Source of the DNA: Camelus bactrianus
Lineage: Eukaryota > Chordata > Mammalia > Artiodactyla > Camelidae
DNA: 64,000 nt
Direction: 5' to 3'
Assembly (NCBI RefSeq): GCF_048773025.1
Contig: NC_133547.1
Span: forward strand, 5,280,001 to 5,344,000
The notes beneath the pieces were generated by a model, which worked only from the letters and a program-made list of their open reading frames with translations, ran no database searches and had not been told where the DNA came from. Positions 27,530-47,899 of this stretch are shown here, in pieces. The position numbers and the translations under genes were made by a program. Every line of letters begins with the position of its first letter. Position 1 is the stretch's first letter.

Positions 27530-28072
27530 TTTTTCTGGTAGTGTCTTTGTCTGGTTTTGGTATCAGGGTGATGGTGGCTTCAAAGAATGAGTTTTCAGTC
27601 TTTTGGAAGAGTTTGAGAAGGATCGGTATGCGTTCTTCTTTGTATGTTTGGTAGAATTCCCCAGAAAAGCCATCTGGTCCTGGACTTTTTTTTTTTTTTT
27701 TTTTGAAGTGCAGTCAATTACCATGTGTCTATCTCTGGTGTACAGCACAATGTCCCAGTCATGCATATCCATATGTATATTTGTTTTCATATTTTTTCCA
27801 TTAAAGGTTATTATAAGATACTGAATATAGTTCCCTGTGCTATACAAAAGAAACTTCTTAAAATCTATTTTTATATGTAGTTGGTCCTGGACTTTTGTTC
27901 GTAGGGAGGTTTTCTATTGCTGATTCTATTTCATTTCTAGTGATTTCTAGTGGTCTGTTCAAGTGGTCTATTTCTTTTTGATTCAGTCTTCGTGGATTGT
28001 GTGTTTCCAGAAACTTATCCATTTCTTCTAGGTTGTCCAGTTTGTCTCCAGATAGTTGTTCATAGTATTCTC
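27530..28072 (-). mobile_element. L1 LINE ORF2 fragment carrying a younger L1 insert
   Basis: Flanks read as antisense L1 ORF2 (GGTATCAGGGTGATGGTGGC; GATTCAGTCTTCGTGGATTG). The fragment is split by a separate L1 3' end at 27690-27881. Confidence 0.8.
27690..27881 (-). mobile_element. Truncated L1 insert with perfect 15-bp target duplication
   Basis: Starts with a T-run (A-tail reversed), then the L1 3' UTR in reverse, ending near ATCTATTTTTATATGTAGT. It is flanked by TGGTCCTGGACTTTT at 27675-27689 and 27882-27896, identical copies. Confidence 0.9.
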
Positions 28073-28115
<43 letters not shown>

Positions 28116-28120
28116 TTTTT
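28072..28120. repeat. (TTTA)n microsatellite
   Basis: About twelve TTTA units. Confidence 0.9.
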
Positions 28121-28859
28121 GTATTTCTGTAGTACTGGTCGTTCATTCTCTTTCTTACTTTCATTCAAGAATGGCTATTTACTGGGTGCCTCCTACATGC
28201 CAGGCCCTCGTCTATTTATGGGCACCTGCTACATGCCAGGCGTTGTTCCAGGTGCTGGAAGTAGAGCTGTGAACACGCCAGGCAAATCCAAACGCTTCTC
28301 CTCCCAGTGCTTACATTCTAGCAGGAGGTGACAGACAAGAAACAATAAACATAATTTAAAAGTAGAGAGTCCCTATAAATAAAAAGGCCATTACACTTGG
28401 GCTGGGTGGCAGGCCCTGTCTGTGTGCCAGAGCCAGCTCACACCACCCCGGATGAATGAGCCTGCTGGCAAATTTGCAGGAATTCAGAGAGGCCATTGCT
28501 AAACAGAGCCATTTATTAAAAATTCAATTACATAAACTTACAATTAAATAATGTATTTTTAAAAGTCAATAAATACTCCAAACCCATCCATTCCTAATAA
28601 TTTTTTACAGATATCTCTGCTTGGAGGCTGTTTATATCTATCACATTACTTCTGTCATGGTGAGCATCTGCACATCCCTTCCCAACTGTCCCTCTTCTCA
28701 TGGTTCTGTGCTTGGATGCCGCAGAACTCAGATACAGTAGGAGGCTGTGTGGCCACACAAGTGTTCACCTGCTTTGCACAGGGAGACAGCACGGGGTCAG
28801 AAAATCCTGAGACCCAGAGGTCTGGGACCTGCCTGCTACAGCAGCTCAAAAGATTGCTG

Positions 28860-28992
28860 GAGGGGGAGGGGGGAATATAGCCGATATTTTACAATAACTA
28901 TAAATGGAACATAACCTTTAACAATTGTGAATCACTCTGTCATACACCTGTAACATATAATATTGTACACCAACTATACTTCAGTCAAAAAA
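28860..28992 (+). mobile_element. L1 3' end fragment
   Basis: ACTATAAATGGAACATAACC, then CCAACTATACTTCAGTCAAA and an A-rich end. Confidence 0.7.
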
Positions 28993-29619
28993 GAAAAAAA
29001 GGTTGCTGGGAAGTGGAGCTGCACCTTTCTTTGAGGTGATACAGCCACACCTTGGCTCTCACATGGGGTGGCCATACGGGCTCTGAGAAGGAAAGGGGTT
29101 GAAAGCAGCTGTGTACTTGAGTAGCTTTGGGCCCCCAGAGAGATGAAGATATAGCCCATACTGTAATTCTTTGTCTGCATCCTTCTATAAAGCTAAGTAA
29201 AAGCAGTTTAAAGATCACTTTAATCAGATTTCCAACTCGTCTTTCCAGTTGTAATGGTTGAACACCCTATTGTATTGCTTCTCAGATGCACATTCCTCTC
29301 CCATTTTTAACATCTCTGAAAGAAGAAGGCATCTTACAACTAACCGACAGCGTTATGTCTTAGCACGGCATCCCAATTCAGTCGACAGCTCCTTTTCCTT
29401 TCTTAGTGGTATACAAAACAATAGCGTCAGTCGATCGAAGCATTTGGTGAAATGGGGTACGAAGGAAGGTGAGTGTGGGTGAAGAGTCAGGTTGCCGTAT
29501 TAAACAGGTGATCTTATTTCACCAAAGATGGCCAGAACGGTGTGTTAACAGTCTATCTATGTTGTCATCTGCTCATCTGGTATGTTACTCCTCACTGCCA
29601 CAGTGTCCTCTCAACCCGT

Positions 29620-29825
29620 GCTGTCCAATATAGTAGCCACTAGCCATGTGTGGTCATTTAATTTTTAAGCTAAGATTAGCTAGATTTTATACACATTAAG
29701 ATTCCATTCCTCGATCACACTCACCATCTTTCTGATGCTTGGTAACCAGACATGGCTGCCATATTGGACAGCGCAGAGAACTAGATTTCCATTATTGCGA
29801 AAGTTCTATTGGACAGGAATACTTT
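29620..29825. mobile_element. hAT-Charlie-like non-autonomous element
   Basis: GTGCTGTCCAATATAGTAGC near the left and CATATTGGACAGCGCAGAGA near the right form an imperfect inverted pair. Confidence 0.6.
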
Positions 29826-30199
29826 AGTCTACTGTGGTCCAGGGAATAGCAGTATGGGAATTATCTGGAGCTCATTGGAAGTCAGAGTCTTGGACCTCAG
29901 CCCAGACCAACTGAACCAGAATCTGCATTTTAACAAGATCCCCAGGGGACTCATGCTTGTTAGAGTCTGAAAAGCACCACTCCATGGTATGCCTCTACCA
30001 TGTGTCCCCAGAGATGGACATCTATGGTCCTTCCACTATCTAAGCAACAGTGCAACGACTGTTTGGGGAGCATGCCCCTTAAATACCGACAGAAGGCGTC
30101 TCTGGAATATTCACAGGAGCAGGACCATTGGGCCAAAAGGCGTAATCTTAATCAATTTCCTCAGGTACTGGCAAATTTCATCCAGATAAGGATTCAAGC

Positions 30200-30598
30200 T
30201 GAGGAAGGGATAAATTAGGAGTTTGGGATTAGCAGATACAAACTACTATATATAAAATAGATTGGAGGTGGAGGGTATAGCTCAGTGATAGAACAGATGC
30301 TTAGCAATCACAAGGTCTTGTGTTCAATACCCAGTACCTCCATGAGAAATAAATGAATGAATGAATAAATAAACTAATTAGCACCCCACACACAAATTTT
30401 CAAAATAAAATAAACAACAAGATCCTACTGAATAACACAGGGAACTATATTCAATATCTTGCAATAACTTGTAATGAAAAAGAATATATATATATATATA
30501 TATACATATATATGTGTAACTGAATCACTATGCTGTACACCAGATAACTAACACAATGTTGTAAATCAACTATACCCCAATTAAAAAAAAAAAAAGGA
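30200..30598 (+). mobile_element. L1 3' end interrupted by a SINE
   Basis: L1 words GATAAATTAGGAGTTTGGGA (left) and ACAGGGAACTATATTCAATA (right) are normally continuous; the SINE at 30263-30404 splits them. Ends in an A-tail. A TA repeat lies at 30483-30515. Confidence 0.8.
30263..30404 (+). mobile_element. Camelid tRNA-derived SINE inside L1
   Basis: GGAGGGTATAGCTCAGTGAT head, CAATACCCAGTACCTCCATG, then (AATG/AATA)n tail. Confidence 0.8.
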
Positions 30599-30629
30599 TT
30601 TGTATCTCCCTACACCCTCAAAAATACCT

Positions 30630-30890
30630 GTAGTTCATTCATTCAGCAAATATTCATTGAATCCTATTATTTGCCAGGTATTGTTCTAGGAACAAAGCAG
30701 ATAATATTGTTGCCCTCGGAGAACTCACTTCTAGAGGAGAGTCAAACAAGAAACAAATGGGTAAGTAAAACATAAAGAATCACAGATGGGAGTAAGTGCC
30801 TTGGAGAAAAGTGAAGTGGAGTAAGGAGACAGAGAATGTCAGAGAAGGTGATCATTTTAAGCAGGTGGTTGTGCAGTGAGGGGTTAACAC
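30630..30890 (-). mobile_element. MIR/L2 debris
   Basis: TTCAGCAAATATTCATTGAA followed by GGAGAAAAGTGAAGTGGAGT-like L2 words. Confidence 0.45.
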
Positions 30891-31439
30891 AGCAAGCCTG
30901 TGTCGTCCAAACCCTGAACATTACAAAGAAAAGTTTGGCCCTTGCCTGACTTCCGGAGATAACCTCTGAGCCCTTGGCACATTCTGCCTATTGGCAGTGT
31001 CCTTGTCTACCTGGGGGCCTTGGGCTATGCAGATAGGTATCTGAGTAAGGTCATTTGTGGTGGAGGTCTGGGGGCATGTTTGACCCGTGGAGGGGCTGGA
31101 GACTGAGGTCAGCCATGCCAGGGGACAGCCACGTATCTGTGTGACTGACCCCCCAGTAAAAAACCCAGATTCCAGGACTCAGCTGAGCTTCCCTGGTGGA
31201 CAACATTCTGTGCGTGTCATCACACACTGTTGCTGGGCAAGGCGAGGTGGTCCAGGCAAAGCCACCGGGAGAGGACAGCTGGCAGCTGGCGCCTGGTCTT
31301 TCTAGGCCTCAGCCCCGTGTGCCTTCCTGTTTTACTGTGATAAGCCAAACCTGTGAGCCCAGGAGCTTTTCTGAGTTCTATGAGTCCTTCTAGTGATCCC
31401 CTGAACCTGTCTCAGGGATCCCCAGCTACAGTGGTCAGG

Positions 31440-32560
31440 GAAGTCTTCAGGGAGAGGATGACAAGAATGGAAGAAACCAGGCAGAGGCCTGATTTGGAAG
31501 CGGGCTCCACGAGTGGGAACAACAGGTATTCAGGTTGTGAGGTGCGAGCGCACCTGGCATAAGCAGGGCTGGAAAAGAAGAGAGGGTAGATGATGTCAGA
31601 GGACTACTGGGGCCAGATGGCGTGGAGCCCTCTCCGCCACCATAAGAAAACCTGACTTTCATTCTGAGTGAGGTGGGAGGCACTGCAGGCTTTTGAGAAG
31701 AGGAATGACCTGCTCTGACTTACGTTTTGAAAGATCGCTCTGGTGGTTGTGTTGTAAATAGAGTGTAGGCAGACAAGGACAAAAACAAGACCAGGTGAGA
31801 AACTGGAGGTAACCCAGGTGAGAGATGATGGTGGCTGGGAGGGACCAGGGTGGCAGGGATGGCAGGTGTGGAGAAATGGTCTGATTTGGGATCTATTTTG
31901 AAGGTAGAGCTGGCAAGGTTTGGTAACAAAATGGATGTGAGAAAAGGGACTCAAGAAGGAGACTAGGGTTTTGGCCAAGGAATACGGAAGAATAAAGGGA
32001 CCCTTTACTGAGAAGACCAAGACTGTCAGAGGAGGCTATCTGGAATGTGCTGGGGCGGAGGACAGGAGTCTAGTTTTGAACGTGAATTTGTTGAGTAGGC
32101 AACTGGCTGTTCAGAGCGAGGTCTGGATGGAGACATAAAATTTGGGAGTCGTCAGCATGTTGATGGTATTTAAAGCCACGAGAGCCAACGAGATCACTGA
32201 GGGAGTGAGCGTAGACACAGAGGACCCAGAGGGCCAAGTGCTGAGCCCTGGGGTGCTCCACCATGGAGAGGTTGGAGACCGGAGGACAAAACAGCACCAG
32301 ACATGGATGAGAAGCAGTCAGTGAATTATGAGGCAGATGAAGAAGGGGTAGCGTCTCAGAAGCCGAGGGAAGACTTGGAAGGAAAAGGGAGTGATCCACT
32401 TGTTAAATGCTGCTGATTACTCAAGTAAGATGAACCCCAAAGAGCTAGCTGATGGGTTCTGCAACATGGGTGCCCTTAACTGGGCCATAGTTGGTGGAGT
32501 AGCCGGGGAGGAAGTTTGCATGGAGTGGGCTCACGAGACAACAGGAGGAGAGGACCTGCA
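31440..32560 (-). mobile_element. Long L2/CR1-clade LINE fragment
   Basis: About 1.1 kb of antisense ORF2. Minus-strand translation shows reverse-transcriptase-like HADDSQ at about 32135, and TAAATACCATCAACATGCTG nearby. Broken by many changes. Confidence 0.75.
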
Positions 32561-33419
32561 GACAGTACGTGTGGCCAAGGTTTCAGAGAATTGCAGTCAG
32601 GGGCACCAAAACTGGACCAGGGTGGAAGGAGAGCATGAAGGTTAAGAGAAGGTTTTTTGTTTTTGTTTTTGTTTTGTTTTTTTTTTTAATTCTTTTGATG
32701 GAATGTGGGAGAAATTGTAGCATGTATGTGTGTTAATGGGACTGCTCACTGGGGAGGAAAGAAACTGATGATGCAGGAAAGGGAGCAGAGAACTGATGGC
32801 GGGAACTATGTCCTCAGGGAGGTGAGAGGGGATGGGACACCGGGCACAGGTGGAGGGGTCCGTCTTAGACGGAGGCAAAGACTGTTCATCTGTAGACATG
32901 GGAGAGGAGGCAGAGGATGTGGGCACAGATGCAGGTAGATGGCAAGACTGACCTTTCTAGTTTTTGCTATTCTGATGGGTGGAAAGTGGTGTTTTTCGCT
33001 GCTGCATGACAAAGATAATGACTGGGGCCAACATCCTTAATCACGTGGATCCAGCTCTAAAGAAAAACTCACAGGTCTCAACTTCTCTCCAAAAGCCCAA
33101 GTCTGGTTTTTCCCCAGGCGTCTCTCTGTCTTTCTACCTCTAAGGCCTTTGTGCCTTTGTCTCTCCCTACGCTTCCTCTGCCCTCTCCCATCCACCCTGT
33201 TTTTCTATTTGTGTATTTATCCCTTTGTGTCTTTCTCTGTCTCCCCCTCCTTTCACGTTTACATTGGGACCTCTGCTCCAGGCCTGGGTGTGGGGCCAAC
33301 TTTCTCGTCCCAGCCAGCACTTCCAACCAGAACTTCCAGTTCCTACTTGACAAAAGAACTCCATTTTGAAGCCAACCTAGGGTGGGGCCCCCAGGAACCT
33401 TGCGCTGCCTCCATCTCTG

Positions 33420-33610
33420 CCTTTATTTATTGAACAAGCACATTTGTGGCCCTTGGTTCGTGTCAGACTCTCGTCTAAGTGCCTTCAAATATTAACTCAC
33501 TTAACTCTCCTCTGTGAGGCATGTGCTGTTGACAACATCCATCTACAAATGGGACACTGAGGCACAGAGTGGCCATGTCACTTGAAAGCAGGCAGTTTCG
33601 CTCAAGAGTC
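33420..33610 (+). mobile_element. MIR SINE
   Basis: TATTAACTCACTTAACTCTC and ACAAATGGGACACTGAGGCA. Confidence 0.6.
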
Positions 33611-35010
33611 TCAGCTCTGAACCACTAGGAGCACCGTCTCTTCTTCTAGTCCGTACTCCTTCTTTCTCCAGCCCTGCTCTTTGAGGAGGAAAGACCCTGA
33701 TCTATGAGACGGTATACCTGGATTTGGTCTGGTTGTTGCGTGGCTTGCAGCAGCTCACTGACCCCGTGGGCCCCAGCTGCCCTATCAGTCAAGTGGGGGG
33801 GTGGAAGGCATCCAATCGTTGGTGGGTCCAGACCTCCCTTCAACAACAGTCAGCCAATCATAAGCCCTGAAATCAGTGTTGACCTGGTGCTCACCCCTTA
33901 GCAAATGCCAAAGCCAGCCACTTCGACTCCAGATTCCAGCCCTTCCCAAGTGAAAAAGGCTTTTTTTCTGGACCCAAGCCACAAGAGGGCACAGGTACCC
34001 CGACTTCCCACACAAGCCTGTTACCTCGCTTAACCTGGCATCCTTCCTCCTGTCACTCAGCCTGAACCCCACTCTACTCAGAAAGAGTGAACCCAGTCCC
34101 CACTCTGGGCCCAGCCCTGGAAGGTGGGGTAATTCCCAGGTGGGGAAGGACAGCAGCCTCTCTGTCACCTTGAGAGGCACTCACAGCTCTGACCCACCCT
34201 GCTCCCACCAAAACCCTACCCCCAACACAGACACTCGACAGCACATCTCATCTTCAGCATCAGCGTCAACCCACAACACCAACTCCACTTTATTTCAACA
34301 CCTCCCCATCCAAAGCCTCAGCTTTGGCCCCATCTTCAGCCCCAACCCAACAGGGCTCCATCAACAGCCTTATCCCCAGGTCTCCCTCATCTACAACTCA
34401 ATCCTATCGCCAAAACCCAACTCCCACCCCATCCTCACCCTGTGTTCACTCTCTTCCCCAAACTCAATTGCATCCCCAACACTGTCATCAGAACTCCCCT
34501 AACTCCCTGCTAAACCTGACCACGGACTTCTCCTCCTAGGGGAGGGAAAACCTATGAAAGACTTTAAGATATATCCAACAGGTATCATCAGTGAAAAACT
34601 AGACAGGTTATCCGATTTTATGAGGTCTGTTTCTTTCACTGTCTTTGAGCTGCTTTACAACTCCGTAAATTATAACTATATAAAAATATAAATAATTCTT
34701 GTCCATAACTGTGCAAATGAGTTTTGTCGGGGGGAAGTGCAATTCCCTCCCTTCCATATAGAATAAGCCAGTTTTGCATCTATTTGTAAATTCATTTCAG
34801 CATTCCTTATTGCCTGTACATGTGTGGTTCTTTCCTAGATCCATCATTTATTAATGAATGAAGACAACATCTTTGATATCTGCTCATTTTATAGATGCAG
34901 GAAGAGTCATGGCTAGATCATTTTTTTTGAAAAATTATCTTTTAATACTAGATTGGACCCCTGTGTCCAAACTTTAACTCCCCTGGTATGGACCACACCA
35001 GTTTTGTTTG

Positions 35011-35141
35011 TTTCTTTGGTTTTGTTTGGGGGAGTAATTAGGTTTATTTGTTTGTTTGTTTGTTTTAATGGAGGTCCTGGGGATTGAACCCAGGACCTTG
35101 TGCAGCATGCACTCTACCCCTGGGCTATGCCCTGCCCCCTG
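35011..35141 (-). mobile_element. Camelid tRNA-derived SINE
   Basis: (TTTG)n tail reversed, GGGGATTGAACCCAGGACCT, damaged head CTGGGCTATGCCCTGCCC. Confidence 0.8.
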
Positions 35142-36170
35142 GACCACACCAGTTTTGATGTGAACCCTTATTCCATCCATCTCAACCCTTTATCCTTATC
35201 ATAACACCACTGTGTCTCTCTATCTAAACTCCAACTGGTCTCCATCCCTGGCTTCCTTCCGAATTCTGACCCCACCTCTGTCCTCCATAACCCCTAATCC
35301 TGCCCCCTCCACCCCCTAGGATTAACTCATGGCCCCACCCAGTCACAGTTCCAGGAGACACCTACTCCTTCCTGAAACAACATCTCTTCCTCCTTCCTCT
35401 TCCCCCTCATCCCAGCGCCCCCCCCCCACAACCGAGTTTTCCGATTCTTGCTTCTTTCTCCCCAGTTTCTTCTCCACATGAACTCCCTCACCCCATCCAG
35501 CCCTGCTCCTAAAAGGCCATTTATCTGAAATATTGTTTTCCCAGGTCCAATCCCTGCCCCATCCAAGCCCAAGCTGACTTTTTACCCACCCATCTGAAGA
35601 GTTCTTTCTTGTGTCTGAAGGGTAGAATAAATGTGGGCATTCCTGTGTGTTTAAGAAGAAAAAGGCCTGGAGATGGAGTTGGGGCTACAGATGAGGCTGA
35701 GTACTGGAATTCAGCCGCGTTGGGTTTGCTGTAGAGCGTTTCAATGGGATTGGGTCTCAGGGATAGGCTGATGATAAGGGATTCGGTTAAAATTAGGTAG
35801 TGAGTTGAGAATGGAGGGCTGACGTATATTAAGAACGTGCATAGGGTTGGAGGGGAGATAGTGGGGTGGAAAATGGGTTGATGTTAGGGAAGTCCATAGG
35901 GATTTCAGGTGGGCCTGGGGAGAGAAATGAGCCTTTCCCTTCCCTCCAGGTGGGTCTTGCTGCCTGAAAGTTCACAGTGGGTTCAACTCGGGCTTGGGCG
36001 GACCTAGATCTGGGTCTTAGCTTGTCCTGGAAGCTCCACCCCAAGCGGAGGGCCAAGCCCAGGCTGGGGGGTGCCTGGCGACAGCCTGCTGAGCCATTGA
36101 GGGTGGAGAGGGGAAGGCCAGCAACAGGGAAATGCTGAAGGCGCTGGGGGAGGGAGTTCAGGGGTTAAAA

Positions 36171-36240
36171 GCCATGGGTCGGGGCTGAAGTTGGAGGCAG
36201 CTGGCAGAAGCTCTTCACCAGGGCCCCTGACCCAGGTAGG
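36171..36240 (+). promoter_or_regulatory. KLK13: Probable KLK13 core promoter and non-coding exon
   Basis: TTAAAAG at 36175-36181 resembles a TATA element. About 55 bases downstream, CCCAG|GTAGGG at 36231-36236 can serve as the donor of a short non-coding first exon, pairing with the acceptor at 36803. Inferred from sequence only. Confidence 0.5.
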
Positions 36241-36838
36241 GTCTGCCTGGATCCGGGGGAGAGCACTGGAGGGGAGGAGGGGAGGGGAAAGAGGGAAAGA
36301 GCTGAGTCAGGGAGATGGAGACAGAAGCCAGAGGCTTGGTTCTAGAGATAGAAATCTGCAGAGGTGTTGAGAGGTGAATGAAGCACGCGGATGCTCAGTG
36401 TGAGACCAGTCCCACCCAGAGAGGGGAGAAAGGGGACGAAGGGGACGGAGAGGGTCAAGAGAGGCAGGACAGTGCATAAGGACCCAGCGTGCTGGAGGGC
36501 AGGCGTGGAGGGCCTGGCCACCTGGGACGAGGGGCTGCAAGCCGGTGCGGGACGGGGCGGGGCGTGGGGGGGAGGTGCTTGGGAGAGCGGGGAGGGCTAC
36601 AGGGGGAGGAGTGCACGCCGCCCCTTCCGCCTCATTACTGCTCCCCCCAAAGATGGAACTGGGGGTGAGGGTGAAGATTCTAGCATCAGAGTTTTCAGAG
36701 TAAACGAGAGGAGATTCAATACTGAGAACTGCGGGAGCAGAGGTGGGTGGTGTCCAGAGACGGGGGTTCCGGCCAGCCCTTAACATGTCCTTCAACTTCT
36801 CAGGCTCTGAGCGCCCTGCCCTCCACCTCAGAGTCGCC

Positions 36839-44151
<7,313 letters not shown>

Positions 44152-45019
44152 AAGTCGGGTTGGCTTACCTGCCTTCTTACTTGGTTTGTCCAATGCTTCT
44201 CTGTCCCTCCCAAAGTTCTCCACTTGAACCAGTGATCCACGTTCTCAAAATGCCCAATTCCAGCGGACATTAGCTGTTTCAAAAGCATTTAGTTACTTTC
44301 AGCATCATCGTCTCCCAGACATTGCATCCCTGCAACATCCCAGTCCCCTGAACGTCCCAACCCAGACAATGTTCCAGGTCTCCCAACTGTTTCAACATAA
44401 ACCTGGATCACCGACTGAATATTCTACCTGTGGAACTCTCTTAAATACCTCCATCAGCCCATCTCAACAAGAGTCTATGTTCCGTGAATGCAATGTCCTC
44501 GACGACATCCTATACCCCTTCAAATATTTATTCATTGCCAATATTCTAGATCCTTCTATGTTTTGTACTCAAGAAGGTTCTAGACTCCCATGACGTTTCT
44601 TCCTGAAAATATTCTCTTGTGTGTATAGTCGTCTACCCCGACAACACTGTATGCACCTCTGATTTGTCATGGCCAACACTGGGTCCTCACAATGGTTCAT
44701 TCTTTCAAATGAACCCAGGAAATTCCTGGGGACATTTCTGGATCTCCCAAATTGTCCCATTCCCACCTACATTCCACATTCTGCCAATATTCCCTGTCTC
44801 TGAATCTCCTTGCTCACTAAACATCAACACACTCTAAACTCCAGGGTGATGGGGTTTGCATCCCAAGTGGCACGGAGTATCTGTCCCTCCATGCCTAGAA
44901 CCTCTTGTCCACCAAGTATTCTGTACTTTTATCCAAAGCATCCTTGTTCAATGCCCCGTGCTGTTACATATTTGTCTATGACCCCAAACTGCTGTGGTTA
45001 AATACTCAGCCACAGGAAT

Positions 45020-45140
45020 CCTTGCTTTGAATAAGTCATAAAACTCACAACCTCTGTTTCTTCATCTGTAAAATGGAGCTCATAATTTTCCCCATAGCAT
45101 TGTTATGAGGATAAATGTTAAGCACTTACCACTGTTAATA
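45020..45140 (+). mobile_element. MIR SINE
   Basis: CTGTTTCTTCATCTGTAAAA and TGTTATGAGGATAAATGTTA. Confidence 0.65.
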
Positions 45141-45379
45141 TTTCTGTGGTTCCCTATAAAATACTACCTTAGGCTATTAATAACAACTCCTCAAATTTGC
45201 AGCATCCAAAAAGTGTTGTGTTCATTTATTTTTCTCAGTAGACATTTATTTATTGCCAACCTTGTGTAAGTACTTTCCTGGGTGTTGGCAAATACACCTT
45301 TGTTTGTTTATGCAGACACAGGTAATAAACAGTGAATTAAACAGACAAAAACTTCTGCCCTTGTAGACAGTACATTCTT

Positions 45380-46510
45380 TGCAGGGAAGCCCAGGTTAAA
45401 AAAAGATGAATAAACAGAAGAACTGTCAGGTGGTGATATGAACCATGGCAAAAAATAAAATAAAATAAAAAAGCAGGAATGAAAGGCAGGGAATGTTGGG
45501 TTGGGGAAGTGGGTGAAGTTGCTCTTTTAAATAGGTTGGTCTGGTAAGAAGACCTAACTGAAATGGTGACACTTAAAGACTGAAAGGATGGAGAAAGGGA
45601 GTCTGGTGCACATCTGGAGAGCAGCATCCCAAGTGGAGAATACAGCAAGTGCAAAGGCCCTGAGGCAGGAGCCTACCTGATGCATCTAAAGATCAGTGAA
45701 GAGGGTGAAGAGGTCGGTGTGGAAACAACTGCAATAGCCCAGGTGGGAAGTGATGATGCCCAGACCAGGGTGACACCCTTGGAGGAGTTAAGAGGTCAGA
45801 TTCTGGATCTGTTTGAAGGGATTATTAGACAGCTAAATGGTAATAAACTGCCCTTAGGAGAATCACAGAATGCAAACAAATACCCAAAGTAAATAACTGC
45901 ACATTGTGATGATTTCTGTAATAAATGTGATCCTTGAAGGACATAAACAAGGCTTTGTGTTAGAGAATTAGGGAGGAATGCTAATTTAAGTAAAGTGGTC
46001 AGGGAGGGCTTCTTGAAGGAGTTGGCATTTGGCTGAAGATCTTGAGGTGAGAAAGAGCCACTTTTGCAAAAATAGGGGGAATATCCCTAAAAGAGACAGG
46101 CACCAGGGCACAGTCCCTGAGTTTAACTTATTCCAGAATCTGTGGGAAGGCCAGTGTTATCTTGGAGTAATGGCCAAGTGCCTCTGTAGGGAAGGAGACT
46201 AGGGGATTCAACAGAGCAAATACATACGCAGGATCTTTTCTGGCTGTGGTACAGTTTGGTCTTTCTTCCAGCGTGATGGGGAGCCCTTGAGAGGGGTGAA
46301 CTGGGGGAAGGATCCAATCCGAGATTATACCATCATTCTGGCTGTGGAGTGGGAGGTGAAGACAAGACGGTGGGGGCATGGAAGCAGAGAGACTAATCTG
46401 GGGCAGACCGGGCAGTGACTGAGTGGGCAAGGGAAGGCAGTATCTTGGGCCAGGAGACATGAAAAGACATGGATGGATTGGAGAGAGAGTTTGCAGGAAC
46501 ATCAAACCCG
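45380..46510 (-). mobile_element. L2/CR1 LINE debris
   Basis: Antisense words GCAAAGGCCCTGAGGCAGGA (45653-45672) and AGCCCAGGTGGGAAGTGATG, and a second block from about 45940. Confidence 0.6.
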
Positions 46511-46519
46511 CCTAGTGAT

Positions 46520-47095
46520 ACGATTGATTCTCATTCACAGTAGTCATGGTCTGTAAAGTCACTATGGGCACTGAATTCAGGATACTGAACCAGTGCCTCC
46601 CGGGAGACATACAGGCTGAGTTTCCCATGAGCTTCTGGTCACAGTGTTTTCACCAACTAATCAATATGTCATCTGGCGTTATGGGTGTTCCTATTTAAAG
46701 ACACGTTACTTATTATAGGTTGCTGATTCATTCACACTGAACTCAAGGCCAACAACACTGTAACCTGTGCCTGAAGGAAGCTCATCTTACACGTGTATTT
46801 TCTCCGTTGCAGCCTTCTTGTGCTTAAGGGCACTAGTCAACACTTCAGGTGGTATGCTGGGGGTTGGGGAGCATTTTAAACAAGTGAATCACCCAGAAAA
46901 GTCACAAAAATGCAAAACATGGCACTAAGTAGACGGTGAAAAGGACACTTGTTTATAGTGTGAGAGCTGAATGGAGGAGGCGACTCAAACTTTCACCACT
47001 CTGAGCATGTCTGCGAATGGCCGCTAAAGCCCCTCGAGTGTTGGTTTTGGGGCTACCGATAAATTTTGGTGAATAGGCAAATTTTCAAATATTTG
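46520..47095 (-). mobile_element. Tigger DNA transposon remnant
   Basis: On the minus strand the order matches a Tc1/mariner Tigger element: an end with GGGGCTTTAGCGGCCATTCG, then CTTGTTTAAAATGCTCCCCA at the start of a decayed CENP-B-like transposase frame, then GAAGGCTGCAACGGAGAAAA. The other end has GATTGATTCTCATTCACAGT at 46520. Internally deleted and not coding. Confidence 0.7.
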
Positions 47096-47539
47096 AAGGT
47101 GAAGAGACACAGGTCACGGGTGATTCTTCCATCACCCTTGGTTCATTCAGGGGGAGACTCTATGTTCCTGTTTAAAAGCAAAAGAGAGTGGCTTGCGAAG
47201 GATCTGGTTTTTGGGATGAAGAATCTTTATCTTCTAGGGGCCTGTTTCCTCATCTGATACTAATAGGACCTCCTGTGCAGGGCTACTGGGTCGATTGAGT
47301 GAAAGACTGGTATTTAAAAGCTCTGCACTCAGCAACTGCTGAATTAGAAACCCCCATTGATGGAGAAGCCGCATGCTGTAGTGCAGAGCATGGTTTCTGA
47401 GGCCAGGCCGCCTGGATTTGAATGCCAGCTCTGCCACTTATTTAGCCATGTGACTTACCTTCTTCATGCCTCCATCTTCCTGTCACTCAAATGGGTATAA
47501 CAAAGATACTATTAGTGAAAAAAATGAATCAATAGTCAA

Positions 47540-47880
47540 TCTAAGAAAGAAATGGGAAGTTTTATTTGTGCCAACCTGAGGATTAGAACCCAGGAGACAG
47601 TCTTTCTGACAGTTAGAGGACTATTCTGCCTATTAGAGGTCAAAGCACAGTTGTGTAAGTTTTCGAGACCAATGGGTATACGTCAAATAACCTATCATTA
47701 ACAGTTTACAGGATTCAGATCTACATGTACAAAGCCAATAGGGGGTCATGGGTCATCATGGCCCCCTCAGAAGATTGAGAAGGAAGGTTATCTCCTAAGG
47801 AGGTCTGATTAAAGCAGATGCACATAATACTCTAATGGGGAGGGAGGCACCCATAAAATTGTATGTTTAAATTTTCTTGT
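47540..47880. mobile_element. Probable retroviral LTR fossil (family unresolved)
   Basis: GGGAAGTTTTATTTGTGCCA with AACCCAGGAGACAGTC resembles the opening of 51770-52345. Old and diverged, no coding part. Confidence 0.35.
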
Positions 47881-47899
47881 CTTGCCATAAAATATGAAT

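Larger units (their letters stand above)
26891..36170. other. KLK14-KLK13 intergenic region
   Basis: No gene supported. Holds a nested L1 (27530-28072), a TTTA microsatellite, an L1 end (28860-28992), a hAT-like element (29620-29825), a SINE inside an L1 end (30200-30598), MIR/L2 debris (30630-30890, 31440-32560), a MIR (33420-33610) and a SINE (35011-35141). Nothing recognised in 26891-27500, 28130-28850, 28993-29619, 32700-33410, 33620-35000 (which includes C/A-rich 34190-34520) or 35142-36170. Confidence 0.7.
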
